Origin: Puteibacter caeruleilacunae | GTDB lineage: Bacteria; Bacteroidota; Bacteroidia; Bacteroidales; Prolixibacteraceae | Reading direction: 5' to 3' | Length of the DNA: 64,000 nt | Assembly: GCA_005217565.1 (NCBI GenBank) | Contig: SJCO01000009.1 | Coordinates: 62,001-126,000, forward strand | Part shown: one piece after another, positions 38,835 to 47,569 of the stretch | Numbering within the stretch: the stretch's first letter is position 1 | Layout of the letters: each line of letters starts with the position of its first letter | Made by a program: the position numbers and the translations under genes | Notes under the pieces: generated by a model | The model's database searches: none | Seen by the model: the letters and a program-made list of their open reading frames with translations, nothing else | What the model was told of the DNA's origin: nothing

Positions 38835-39589
38835 AGTAGATGTTGTTGAATTACCAATATACTAATGTAACAAACAACTTCACAAACCTGTTGAAGCGCT
38901 CCTAAACAATCTCCGGTATAACCTCCAATCCACTTATTGAACCATCTTGCCATAAGCCATAAGGTAACCAGCTGTGGAATTAGGATCAGAAAATAGATCA
39001 TGTCTCCGAACAGTGTAATTGGCGCGACACCAGCAATCAAGGCTAGAGCAAAAAGATTTGGCTTTAATTTACGAGCAATTGGTTTAGATTTCCCATCTTT
39101 ATCATTCTCACGTACATAACCATGTGTCATCATCATACTCACAGAGGTTAATCGTGAAAGTACATGCCCTACAAAAATTACAATTACAGTATCAGAAACT
39201 GATACAAGCATGCTCGCTTTGGTCATGAGAACTAAAAGGATACCGATAGCACCATATGCACCAACGCGGCTGTCCTTCATGATGGTTAGAATACGCTCTT
39301 TTTCCCATCCTCCACCAAAACCGTCACATACATCAGCAAAGCCATCCTCATGGAATGCTCCTGTTACCCAGATTGTGGCAACCATACTAACCATCACGGC
39401 AGGAAAAACAGGAATTAGCATGCTCATCAACCAATATGTCAATGCACCAAAGCCTCCTACAACCATACCAACTAAAGGATAAAAACCACTGGCCTTATTC
39501 ATCGCCTCCTGTGAGTGATCAGCCCATCGGTACACTGGAATACGTGTAAAAAACGTCAGTGCTGTAAAAAAGCTTCTTATAGGATTCAT
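38831..39589 (-). CDS. cobS: Adenosylcobinamide-GDP ribazoletransferase
   Basis: 252 residues with about six membrane segments. FFTALTFFTRIPV opens the CobS family, GAFHEDGFADVCDGFGGGW is the Asp-rich metal/substrate motif, and KDSRVGAYGAIGI is the second signature. GGYTGDCLGALQQVCE closes it. It joins adenosyl-GDP-cobinamide to alpha-ribazole (phosphate) in the inner membrane to give cobalamin. It is followed by cobC with a 4-bp overlap. Confidence 0.94.
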   Translation of the reverse strand: MNPIRSFFTALTFFTRIPVYRWADHSQEAMNKASGFYPLVGMVVGGFGALTYWLMSMLIPVFPAVMVSMVATIWVTGAFHEDGFADVCDGFGGGWEKERILTIMKDSRVGAYGAIGILLVLMTKASMLVSVSDTVIVIFVGHVLSRLTSVSMMMTHGYVRENDKDGKSKPIARKLKPNLFALALIAGVAPITLFGDMIYFLILIPQLVTLWLMARWFNKWIGGYTGDCLGALQQVCEVVCYISILVIQQHLL

Positions 39590-39653
39590 CTCTATTAAAG
39601 ATATTTAGATTGTTAGATTTAAAGATTATTAGACTTTCTGAATGTTCAAAAAG

Positions 39654-40688
39654 TTATTTATTACTTACACCAGCATCTTCGAAACTTGCCATTTCATTAA
39701 GAAAATTCACAGCAGATTTAACTAAAGGTAATGCGAGTGCAGCACCTGTTCCTTCGCCTAAGCGAAGTTCCAAATCTAATAATGGCTCAGCTTTAAAATA
39801 CTCAAGCATCAAACGATGTCCTTGCTCATTTGACTTGTGACAGAATACACAATAATCCAATACATTAGGATTAATTGAATGTGCAGCCATTAATGCAGAT
39901 GTAATGATAAATCCATCTACAAGAATAATCATTCCTAATTCTGCAGCTTTCAGCATTCCTCCTGCAATTGTTGCAATTTCCAGACCTCCATAAGTAGCCA
40001 GTGTCTCTATTCCTGTAGCAGGTTTCCCATGTAACTCAATAGCATTAGCAATTACCTTAGCTTTGTTTTGAACACCTGCTTTATCTAGTCCTGTTCCTTT
40101 TCCAACAGTTAACGAAGGATCATGATCACCATACACCGATAATAAAGCAGCTGCAGCAGTGGTGTTACCAATACCCATTTCACCAAATCCTACAATATTA
40201 GAACCTCTCTGATGAGCCTCCTCTACCAAACGAGATCCATTAGCTAATGCCTGCTCACATTCTTCAACTGACATCGCCATCTCCTTAGCAAAATTAGCAG
40301 TTCCTGTTTCGCGAACTTTTACATTCTCCAGTCCTTCGATACCATTAAAGTCATAGTTCACACCTGCATCGGCAATCTTTAATGTAATATCATGTTGGCG
40401 AGCAAAAACATTAATTGCAGCACCTCCCTGCAAGAAATTCATCACCATCTGAAATGTCACCTCTTGAGGATAAGGTGAAATTCCTTCTTCTGTTACTCCA
40501 TGATCACCAGCAACCACCACGATAGCTGGCTTTTTAATTTCAGGAGATAAAGTCTGCTGAATTTGACCAATTTTTAATGCTGTTTTCTCTAATATTCCTA
40601 ATGCTCCAATAGGCTTAGTTTTAAAATCTATCTTGTGTGATAACGCCTCTGTAAGTTCGCCATTCACTGCTTTTATATCAAATTGCAT
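39654..40688 (-). CDS. cobT: Nicotinate-nucleotide-dimethylbenzimidazole phosphoribosyltransferase, copy 1
   Basis: 344 residues from the ATG at 40688; an upstream TTG would abut cobU and lacks support. KTKPIGALGILEKTA, VAGDHGVTEEGIS, GFGEMGIGNTTAAAALLS and LGEGTGAALALP are CobT signatures; Glu312 in LGEGTG corresponds to the known catalytic base. It activates the lower-ligand base by transferring ribose phosphate from nicotinate mononucleotide. It is clearly paralogous to the cobT copy on the other side of cobU. Confidence 0.93.
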   Translation of the reverse strand: MQFDIKAVNGELTEALSHKIDFKTKPIGALGILEKTALKIGQIQQTLSPEIKKPAIVVVAGDHGVTEEGISPYPQEVTFQMVMNFLQGGAAINVFARQHDITLKIADAGVNYDFNGIEGLENVKVRETGTANFAKEMAMSVEECEQALANGSRLVEEAHQRGSNIVGFGEMGIGNTTAAAALLSVYGDHDPSLTVGKGTGLDKAGVQNKAKVIANAIELHGKPATGIETLATYGGLEIATIAGGMLKAAELGMIILVDGFIITSALMAAHSINPNVLDYCVFCHKSNEQGHRLMLEYFKAEPLLDLELRLGEGTGAALALPLVKSAVNFLNEMASFEDAGVSNK

Positions 40689-40715
40689 TTTATCTCGTTT
40701 TATCTTGTTTGTCAA

Positions 40716-41225
40716 TTATTTCACTTTAACTGGGATACCGCTAACCATCAAGTAAACTTCATCTGCCTTATTAGCGATATATTGATTTGTCCACCCTTGT
40801 AGGTCGGTGAATTTGCGTTGTATAGCATTTGCACCATGACCTCCCATACCAATTTCATTACTTACGATGATCAGTGTACAGTTTTGTTGAGAAAGCTTAT
40901 CAAATTCTTTCTTTGCTTCACTTAACGATTGTTCCACATCACTATCATTGTCGGTAAAGTAATTGGTCAACCAAAGCGTTACACAATCAATCAATACTAC
41001 TCGTCCCTTCAAATCATGCTTACTTAGCTCCTTCTCCTCTTCAATATTGGTCCACTCAGGTCCTCTATCTTCCTGATGACGAAGAATACGCTGACGATGA
41101 TCCTCATCCCACACGCGTGAAGTTGCTAAATACACTGGTTCGGTTGACAGACTTAATGCGAGGTTCTGAGCATAACTACTCTTACCCGAACGTTGTCCTC
41201 CTGTAATAAAAATAACCTTAGCCAT
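40716..41225 (-). CDS. cobU: Adenosylcobinamide kinase/guanylyltransferase
   Basis: 169 residues. FITGGQRSGKSSYAQNLA is the Walker A of CobU, YLATSRVWDEDHRQRILRHQ holds the guanylylated His of the family and LIDCVTLWLTNYF the Walker B region. VSNEIGMGGHGANAIQRKF is also family-typical. It phosphorylates and guanylylates adenosylcobinamide to make the acceptor for CobS. It is packed between two cobT paralogues with 1-bp and 27-bp gaps. Confidence 0.94.
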   Translation of the reverse strand: MAKVIFITGGQRSGKSSYAQNLALSLSTEPVYLATSRVWDEDHRQRILRHQEDRGPEWTNIEEEKELSKHDLKGRVVLIDCVTLWLTNYFTDNDSDVEQSLSEAKKEFDKLSQQNCTLIIVSNEIGMGGHGANAIQRKFTDLQGWTNQYIANKADEVYLMVSGIPVKVK

Positions 41226-41226
41226 A

Positions 41227-42285
41227 TTAATCCAATATTCTAATTCCTTTACCTGTGGTATCAGTTACCTCTACATCATCAAAACTAGTCATCTTGTTGA
41301 TCATCTCAACTGCTCCTTGAAGAACAGGATAAGCAATTACGGCCCCCGTCCCCTCTCCTAGTCTCAGAGATAAATCTAGCACAGGATCGGCATTCATATG
41401 CTCCAACATATAAGCGTGACCTTGTTCTCCTGATGCATGTGAAAAGATGACGTAATCGAGTACATTTTTGTTTAACGCCTGAGCAATTAACAAGGCTGAT
41501 GTAATGATAAAACCATCATTTAGGATAAGCATTTTAAGCTCTGCTGCTTTCAACATCCCTCCAGCAATAGTTGCAATCTCCAATCCACCAAATGTTGCCA
41601 ATATATCCATCGGAGACTCGACATTCTGATGATTCTGCATTGCCTGCTTTAATGTTGCTTTCTTTTTATTAACACCTTCATCATCCAATCCACTACCTGG
41701 TCCTACGCAATCTTCAATTGCAATGCCAGCAATTTTTGAAAGGATTATAGATGCTGGAGAAGTATTTCCGATACCCATTTCTCCAAAAGCAACAACATTA
41801 CATCCCTTCTCATAGATCCCTTCAACAATATCAGCACCATTCTTCATGGCTTTCTCACACTCCTCCATTGTCATGGCCGGTTCATGTAAGAAATTCTTTG
41901 TACCATGGGCCACCTTCGCATCAATAATATTATCTTCTGGCTTAAAATCATAATTTGCTCCAGCATCAACTACCAACATATCCCAGCCATAAAAACTAGA
42001 GAACATACCAATAGCTGCTCCTCCTTTCCCCATGTTAATCATCTGTTGCCAGGTAATCTCTATAGGACATGGGCTAACACCCTCTTCACAGATTCCATGA
42101 TCTCCTCCAACAACAATGACTGTTGGTTTTTTCAATTGTGGATTTAGTGATTGTTGAATACGACCAATGCGATAGGCAATCTTCTCCAGTTGACCTAAAG
42201 ATCCTAATGGTTTTGCCTTTCGATCGATTTTTAATTTTAATTTATCATCCAACGCTGATGGTAATGGTTGTATATTAAAGTTCAT
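41227..42285 (-). CDS. cobT: CobT-family phosphoribosyltransferase, copy 2
   Basis: 352 residues. KAKPLGSLGQLEKIA, VGGDHGICEEGVS, AFGEMGIGNTSPASIILS and RLGEGTGAVIAYP mirror the other copy; Glu311 is retained as catalytic base. The two proteins align along their length but differ at many loop positions (for example ISPYPQEVT against VSPCPIEIT). Two adjacent CobT homologues may differ in base specificity or form a heteromer, as ArsA/ArsB of Sporomusa do. It starts 64 bp after the nitrilase gene. Confidence 0.9.
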   Translation of the reverse strand: MNFNIQPLPSALDDKLKLKIDRKAKPLGSLGQLEKIAYRIGRIQQSLNPQLKKPTVIVVGGDHGICEEGVSPCPIEITWQQMINMGKGGAAIGMFSSFYGWDMLVVDAGANYDFKPEDNIIDAKVAHGTKNFLHEPAMTMEECEKAMKNGADIVEGIYEKGCNVVAFGEMGIGNTSPASIILSKIAGIAIEDCVGPGSGLDDEGVNKKKATLKQAMQNHQNVESPMDILATFGGLEIATIAGGMLKAAELKMLILNDGFIITSALLIAQALNKNVLDYVIFSHASGEQGHAYMLEHMNADPVLDLSLRLGEGTGAVIAYPVLQGAVEMINKMTSFDDVEVTDTTGKGIRILD

Positions 42286-42349
42286 CTTTCTTATGATTTT
42301 TTGATTTCTTGATTATTAGATTTTTATACTAGCGGGATATAAGCCTCCA

Positions 42350-43153
42350 TCAAGACGAATTATTCTGGATCTGATCTTTTCGGAACCACCCCATTCTACT
42401 GTTTCTAATTCGCCTTATTTCATCTGTATCACATTCTGCCACACATGCTTGGTTGTTATCACCATACCACTCTTCCAATACAATACCTTTCGGATCGATA
42501 ATCATTGAAACACCAGGAAACCGATTGCCTTTAGAATCAATTGCCTGATTATTACAGGCTACTACAAAACATGAGTTATCATAGGCCCTTGCTGGCAAGT
42601 ATCTCATTAGACGATCCATCTTCTCCGAAGCTGTTTCTCTAGGAGATGCAAAGCTCATTAAAATAAAATCGGCCAATTGATCTGCCTGCTGTGACGCAAT
42701 TTCAGGAAAATGGCTCTCATAGCACAATTGCATACCTACTCTTCCATATGGAGTGTCAAACACCATTGTCTTGTTCCCTTCTGAAAAGATCTTCTTCTCA
42801 TTGATTGATAACCGGGTTTTATAATGGGTTCCGAGCTTTTTACCTTGCAACCACAGCTGTTGAGCTATAATTAGGTTCCCTTCGCTATCTAATTCAGGAA
42901 GGCCAACACTTATCAATGCTTCTGAGTTAGAGGTAATTTCCTGTAAATCTATTTCAACACTCGCTTGTTGGTGTGCAATTAAATTAAGTCTAGCCGCATC
43001 TTTTAAGTAGCCAGAAATACACAATTCTGGAAAACAAATAATATTGTAGTGTTGTTTATTCCCTATTGCAATCCAGTCACGAATACAATCCAGGTTTTTT
43101 TGAATATCCCCTGGCTCTGTTTTCATCGATATGGCTGCAACTTTTATCTTCAT
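42350..43153 (-). CDS. Carbon-nitrogen hydrolase (nitrilase superfamily)
   Basis: 267 residues. The Glu-Lys-Cys triad is visible: E43 in ICFPELCISGY, K112 in GTHYKTRLS and C144 in GMQLCYESHFPE. The fold is that of amidases and nitrilases that hydrolyse C-N bonds. Its place between btuD and cobT in a riboswitch-led cobalamin operon suggests a role on a corrinoid amide or a base precursor, but this is context only. Its start codon overlaps btuD by one base. Confidence 0.85.
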   Translation of the reverse strand: MKIKVAAISMKTEPGDIQKNLDCIRDWIAIGNKQHYNIICFPELCISGYLKDAARLNLIAHQQASVEIDLQEITSNSEALISVGLPELDSEGNLIIAQQLWLQGKKLGTHYKTRLSINEKKIFSEGNKTMVFDTPYGRVGMQLCYESHFPEIASQQADQLADFILMSFASPRETASEKMDRLMRYLPARAYDNSCFVVACNNQAIDSKGNRFPGVSMIIDPKGIVLEEWYGDNNQACVAECDTDEIRRIRNSRMGWFRKDQIQNNSS

Positions 43154-44169
43154 TAGTTGTAATTTCTCATCACTGTGAGGAGATCATCAATATTGGTTAC
43201 TTTCTCAATGACCTCATCCTTATTGAATACTACAAATTGTATATCTCCTTCTTTCAGAATATCTATTCGCAAATCAGATTTAACTTTCGGGTGTGCATAT
43301 ATGCCATTACGAGATAAAGCTTTCCGAATCAATGTATATTCGAAGCCATGACCACTAACATGTACTTCGCGATAATGTTTATTGATTACTTTAAATAAGC
43401 CAGTCTTGTTATCGAAACAAATGCCGTCATTTTTAAAGAAACGACTAAAGTGGTCTTTCAGTGATAAATCTTCTGGCGTTCCAATCATAAGCTCATTACC
43501 TTTATCCATCAACCAGATACGATCAGCTATCTGTAAAGCAAGATCCAGATCATGTGTCGACAAAAATATCAGTTTGCCGGTCTCACGTGCCAATCGATGC
43601 AGTAATTGCATAATTTCGACTTTACTTGGTAGATCAAGAAAGGCTGTAGGCTCATCCAAAAAGATTACAGGTGTTTCTTGTACTAAAGCCTTAGCGATCA
43701 TCACTTTTTGACGCTCTCCATCACTCAGATCTTGCAGAAAGCGATGTTTAAAATTCAGCATTCCTGTCATTTTCAAGGCATCCTCAATAATAGACTTATC
43801 ATTGGATGAAAGTTTCCCCCAAAAACCAGTATACGGACTTCGGCCCATTGAAACTAACTCATAAACAGACAAATTACGTACTTCACATTTATCAGTGAGT
43901 ACCACACCTATATATCGAGATAACTCCTTCTCTGTATAATCCCCTAATTTCTTCCCTAGTATCTCTATTTCACCTGATATGGTTGGTTGAAAACCAGACA
44001 AAGACCTTAGTAATGTTGACTTACCAGCACCATTAGGCCCTAGCAAGCAAGTCAATTCTCCTCCCCAAAGTGTTCCGTTTATACTACTTCTAACCGTTCT
44101 CGGAGATTTATCTTTATTGAAATATCCAATAGACAGATTCTTGATGTTATATATAGCCTGACGCATCAT
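43153..44169 (-). CDS. btuD: Cobalamin/siderophore ABC transporter ATPase with C-terminal extension
   Basis: 338 residues. Walker A LLGPNGAGKSTLLRSLSGF, signature LSDGERQKVMIAKAL, Walker B PVIFLDEPTAFLDLP and H-loop STHDLD are intact, typical of the FecE/BtuD group. After about residue 250 there is an extra domain of about 85 residues (starting near GICFDNKTGLFKV and containing VHVSGHGFEYTLIRKAL) not found in the short BtuD. It overlaps btuC by 4 bp. Cobalamin specificity is inferred from the riboswitch. Confidence 0.88.
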   Translation of the reverse strand: MMRQAIYNIKNLSIGYFNKDKSPRTVRSSINGTLWGGELTCLLGPNGAGKSTLLRSLSGFQPTISGEIEILGKKLGDYTEKELSRYIGVVLTDKCEVRNLSVYELVSMGRSPYTGFWGKLSSNDKSIIEDALKMTGMLNFKHRFLQDLSDGERQKVMIAKALVQETPVIFLDEPTAFLDLPSKVEIMQLLHRLARETGKLIFLSTHDLDLALQIADRIWLMDKGNELMIGTPEDLSLKDHFSRFFKNDGICFDNKTGLFKVINKHYREVHVSGHGFEYTLIRKALSRNGIYAHPKVKSDLRIDILKEGDIQFVVFNKDEVIEKVTNIDDLLTVMRNYN

Positions 44170-45227
44170 TCTTCTATTGTTTTTCTTTTTTGCATTAACA
44201 CCATAACCACAACAGGGGCACCTACCAACGAAGTGATTGAATTGACAGGTAAAGCTCCATCAAATCCTGGAAGTCGAGCAATTAATGCACACAATAGCGC
44301 TAATAATATTCCCATCATCACTACTCCTGGCAGTAACTTCCGATGATCAGATGTCTTGAGAATACCTCTGGTAAGGTGAGGCACTGCTAGTCCAAGAAAT
44401 ATAACAGGACCACAAAATGCAGTAACTGTTGCTGTTAAAAAGCCAGCACTAAGTATTACCAAGATGCGAATTCTCTTAATATTTAGTCCTAAATTACGTG
44501 CATAATTATCACCTAACTGAAGTAAATTAAGCGACTTAGCTAACAGCATCGAACCAATTAATGCGACGATCATAACAGGTGCAAATATTTTCATTTGCGA
44601 AGTTGACACCTTTGCAAAACTTCCTAATCCCCAAATCACATAAGCTCTAATATCTTCCTCAAGACTGAAAAACTTAAGCATGCCCACGATGGCTGCTCCT
44701 GCATACCCTACCATTATACCAATGATCAATAAGGTTGCATTTCCTTTTACCCTTTCTGAGAAAAATACTACGATGAACAAGACTGACATTGCACCTACAA
44801 ATGCAGCTATAGTTACTGCAACATCTCCCATAAAGCCAAACTGACTTAAAGCAACGCCGATAAGTTTTCCTGATAATAACAATACAAAAGCAACACCCAG
44901 ACTTGCTCCTGAACTAATACCTAATACTGATGGTCCAGCCAATGGATTTCGAAAAAGGGTTTGCATTTGAAGGCCTCCCACTGATAATCCCGCTCCCGCC
45001 AACATGGCTGTAATAGCTTGTGGGAGTCTGGATTTCATTACAATGTTAGTCCATGCTTTTCGATCACTTTCCCCATCAATAATAATTCTCCCTACCTGGT
45101 CTAAAGGAATATCTACCGATCCTAATATTACATTTAGCATAAGAAGTACAAGACTTGCCAATAAAGTTAATCCTAAAAACAACCATATCCGCAGTCTTGA
45201 GTCATATGTTACTGCTACATCATTCAT
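44166..45227 (-). CDS. btuC: FecCD/BtuC-family ABC permease
   Basis: 353 residues with about ten membrane segments. LPQAITAMLAGAGLSVGGLQMQTLFRNPLAGPSVLGISSGASLG (given here as the conserved LAGAGL and NPLAGP...LGISSG blocks) and the late FLGLAVPHLTRG segment are BtuC/FecCD signatures. It forms the membrane channel for vitamin B12 or a related corrinoid imported from the periplasm. It overlaps btuF by 8 bp and btuD by 4 bp, so the three are translationally coupled. Confidence 0.92.
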   Translation of the reverse strand: MNDVAVTYDSRLRIWLFLGLTLLASLVLLMLNVILGSVDIPLDQVGRIIIDGESDRKAWTNIVMKSRLPQAITAMLAGAGLSVGGLQMQTLFRNPLAGPSVLGISSGASLGVAFVLLLSGKLIGVALSQFGFMGDVAVTIAAFVGAMSVLFIVVFFSERVKGNATLLIIGIMVGYAGAAIVGMLKFFSLEEDIRAYVIWGLGSFAKVSTSQMKIFAPVMIVALIGSMLLAKSLNLLQLGDNYARNLGLNIKRIRILVILSAGFLTATVTAFCGPVIFLGLAVPHLTRGILKTSDHRKLLPGVVMMGILLALLCALIARLPGFDGALPVNSITSLVGAPVVVMVLMQKRKTIEE

Positions 45228-46374
45228 CTTTCAACAACTCATAATAAACAGGCTCATATTCCGGCAATATATCCGGATGCATTGCCTTAATAAAATCTGC
45301 CAAAACAATATGTGGTTCTACGGGCGTACGCTCATAAAATGGCTTTTGACGAAGATTACAACTAATCACAGCTCGATTCTGAAATGCTTTAAAATCAGCA
45401 TACCTTTCATCATTTGAAAGCAAAGCATTGTATGAGAAATCTCCCTGATGACTTACCAGCAAACGCCAATAATCGCTATTTTCCGCTTGATTATATACCG
45501 TTTCAAAATCAAGGTTTACACCACCTGATTGATCGTTATCTTCCATGAAATAATGAGCTCCTGCATCCTTAAAAATCGTTGCCAGGTAGCTCTTACCACC
45601 TACAGCATACCAGATTCCAGATTTACACTCACCACTAAAAATCGTTGGTCTCGATTTAACCTGATCAGCTTTCGCTTTTAAATCAAGATAGTTTCTTTCA
45701 ATATCATTAAAAATAGAATCAGCCTTTTGTTCCATTCCAAAGAACAACGCAGTGAACTTTAACCACTCTGCTCTCGCCAATGGATGGTTTTCCTTATATC
45801 CTATATTGGGAACCAACGTTAATCCAAGATCCTTAATTGCATTGTATCCCCCCTTCTTGAATGGGGAAACCATTACCAAGTCTGGATTCTTATCCATCAA
45901 GCGCTCCACCTTAAAGCTTCCCTCAATACCTATACGCTCAACTCGTCCATCAGTAATTCCTTTTTGAATATTCTCATCAAATAAAAAACGACTACTTGCA
46001 ACACCCACTAATCGATCAGTCAATCCCAATCGTATGATATAAGAAACCTGTGTTGATGTCATACACACTAACGATCGAATAGGTACTTCAATCACAGGAA
46101 TTCCTTCGGGAGTATTTACCTTTCCCTCATCTTTTTGCACCAATGCAAACTGGTATTTTACGGTCTTGAAGTCATTCGGATCTAACACTTTAAGCAATCG
46201 ATATTTTTCGTATTCTTCTACCAGAAAACCTTTTGCATATCGAAGACTACCAACATCAGACTTTTGCTGTGACGACATGTTTTGTGTTACATTTTTTTGT
46301 CCTGACTTAGATGGATTACCACATGAAGCCACAAACAAACACACTAAAAAGCTATATATAAAGATTTTAATCAT
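45220..46374 (-). CDS. btuF: Cobalamin-binding lipoprotein of ABC transporter
   Basis: 384 residues. The lipobox LFVASC (Cys18) anchors it in the membrane facing the periplasm. MTSTQVSYIIRLGLTDRLVG and the NPDLVMVSPFK block are typical of class III substrate-binding proteins of the BtuF/FecB type. A Shine-Dalgarno-like GAGGAG precedes the ATG on the minus strand. Cobalamin as ligand is inferred from the B12 riboswitch directly upstream. It is the first gene of the uptake and nucleotide-loop operon. Confidence 0.9.
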   Translation of the reverse strand: MIKIFIYSFLVCLFVASCGNPSKSGQKNVTQNMSSQQKSDVGSLRYAKGFLVEEYEKYRLLKVLDPNDFKTVKYQFALVQKDEGKVNTPEGIPVIEVPIRSLVCMTSTQVSYIIRLGLTDRLVGVASSRFLFDENIQKGITDGRVERIGIEGSFKVERLMDKNPDLVMVSPFKKGGYNAIKDLGLTLVPNIGYKENHPLARAEWLKFTALFFGMEQKADSIFNDIERNYLDLKAKADQVKSRPTIFSGECKSGIWYAVGGKSYLATIFKDAGAHYFMEDNDQSGGVNLDFETVYNQAENSDYWRLLVSHQGDFSYNALLSNDERYADFKAFQNRAVISCNLRQKPFYERTPVEPHIVLADFIKAMHPDILPEYEPVYYELLKDE

Positions 46375-46402
46375 TATAATTCTCCTCTTTTTCTCCCGAA
46401 AG

Positions 46403-46419
46403 AGTGTTGAACAAACACT
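46403..46419 (-). promoter_or_regulatory. Hairpin between B12 riboswitch and btuF
   Basis: AGTGTT/AACACT form a 6-bp stem with a 5-base loop just 3' of the riboswitch aptamer and about 20 bases before the ribosome binding site. It may be part of the expression platform. Confidence 0.35.
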
Positions 46420-46423
46420 GAAT

Positions 46424-46590
46424 TTGGCAGGTCTTCTGGCTTAACCAATTCTTTAAAGCCTTCCCATGTATTATATGTACACAGTGGCAGTAGGTTCAAA
46501 GAATTCAATTGGTATTACAGCTGCGGGTACAGCTCCGGATTTACACCGGATTCCCTCTTCATCGGTTTAAATGAACCAAATCCGCTGCAA
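46424..46590 (-). ncRNA. Cobalamin riboswitch
   Basis: Read on the minus strand, the conserved blocks occur in order: GAAGAGGGAATCCGGTG, AAATCCGGAGCTGTACCCGC (B12-box region), AACCTACTGCCACTGTG, GGGAAGGC and AGCCAGAAGACCTGCC. This is the class I cobalamin aptamer, normally repressing when adenosylcobalamin is bound. It lies 50 bases before btuF and only serves the leftward operon. Confidence 0.95.
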
Positions 46591-46720
46591 ATATGGCAAT
46601 AATAATTCAACCAAAATTAGAAAAATCAGGCAATTGATTTACCTCTCCAAAATAGTCGTTAATAATCCATTCATTCACTGAGCTTTATAAATATACTTTT
46701 ACAATATTTTATTTTTTTCT

Positions 46721-46751
46721 TTTGAAATAAAAATGAAATAACAGAGCTTTG
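46721..46751 (+). promoter_or_regulatory. Predicted promoter of the cbi operon
   Basis: TTTG (46721-46724), a 19-bp spacer and GAGCTTTG (46744-46751; TAnnTTTG with one mismatch) lie 43 bp before cbiL. No cobalamin aptamer is present on this strand. Confidence 0.4.
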
Positions 46752-46794
46752 CGTCTGATTAAAGGATTAACTATTACTTATCATATACAATTGT

Positions 46795-47514
46795 ATGAAA
46801 CACCACATAAAAGGAGTAGCAATCGGACCTGGTGATCCTGAACTAATAACTTTAAAGGCCTTAAATGCCCTTAAAGATGCTGATATAATTTTCTATCCCG
46901 AGACGCAATCTAAGTCAGGAAGTAGAAAGAGTCATTCTGGAACTATTCTGGAAGCATATAAGCTTGATTCTGAAAAATTAAGGCCTATACATCTTCCTAT
47001 GAAAATGATTAGAGAAGAGACGGAAGAAGTTTACTACAAACTATTTAGTCAAATAAAACAACTTTACAACGACTACAAAAAGGTATGCATTGTAAGCGAA
47101 GGTGATATCTCTTTCTTCTCAACCTTTAGTTATTTAATCCCTCATTTTAATAAATCAAACATTCCCTTTAAAATGATTCCTGGTGTTCCTGCATTTATTT
47201 CAGCAGGTTCGTTAGGCGGATTTCCACTTACGCTACAAGCCGATAAGTTAGTGGTGCTTTCACAACTTCAAAATACACAACAGCTCAATAATTATATTAA
47301 TAATTTTGAGACAATTGTGGTAATGAAACTCTCTACCATAAAAGATGAACTCATTGACTATTTAAAAAAGAATGAGCATTCTTTCTTTTATGCAGAGCGA
47401 ATTGGCACCGAGCAAGAATATGCAACAACAAACATCTTGGAATTAGAAAAGAGAGTCATTCCCTATTTCTCTTTACTAATAATCAATAGACATATCAACT
47501 CTGCTAAAAATTAG
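46795..47514 (+). CDS. cbiL: Cobalt-factor II/precorrin-2 C20-methyltransferase
   Basis: 239 residues of the tetrapyrrole methylase fold. The N-terminal GVAIGPGDPELITLKALNAL is the P1 SAM-binding loop, VSEGDISFFSTFSYL the second, and IPGVPAFISAGSLGGFPL the third, the last typical of CbiL/CobI. It adds the C20 methyl group early in ring contraction. It is the first gene of a four-gene cbi operon. Confidence 0.9.
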   Translation: MKHHIKGVAIGPGDPELITLKALNALKDADIIFYPETQSKSGSRKSHSGTILEAYKLDSEKLRPIHLPMKMIREETEEVYYKLFSQIKQLYNDYKKVCIVSEGDISFFSTFSYLIPHFNKSNIPFKMIPGVPAFISAGSLGGFPLTLQADKLVVLSQLQNTQQLNNYINNFETIVVMKLSTIKDELIDYLKKNEHSFFYAERIGTEQEYATTNILELEKRVIPYFSLLIINRHINSAKN

Positions 47515-47569
47515 ATGATATTAAACAGTTTCAAAGAAATTTATCGAACAAAAACACATTAACCATATT

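Noticed and set aside
42350-44169. CbiZ amidohydrolase as fusion to BtuD or as the nitrilase gene
   Set aside because: The extension is too short and unlike CbiZ, and the separate gene has the nitrilase Glu-Lys-Cys triad.
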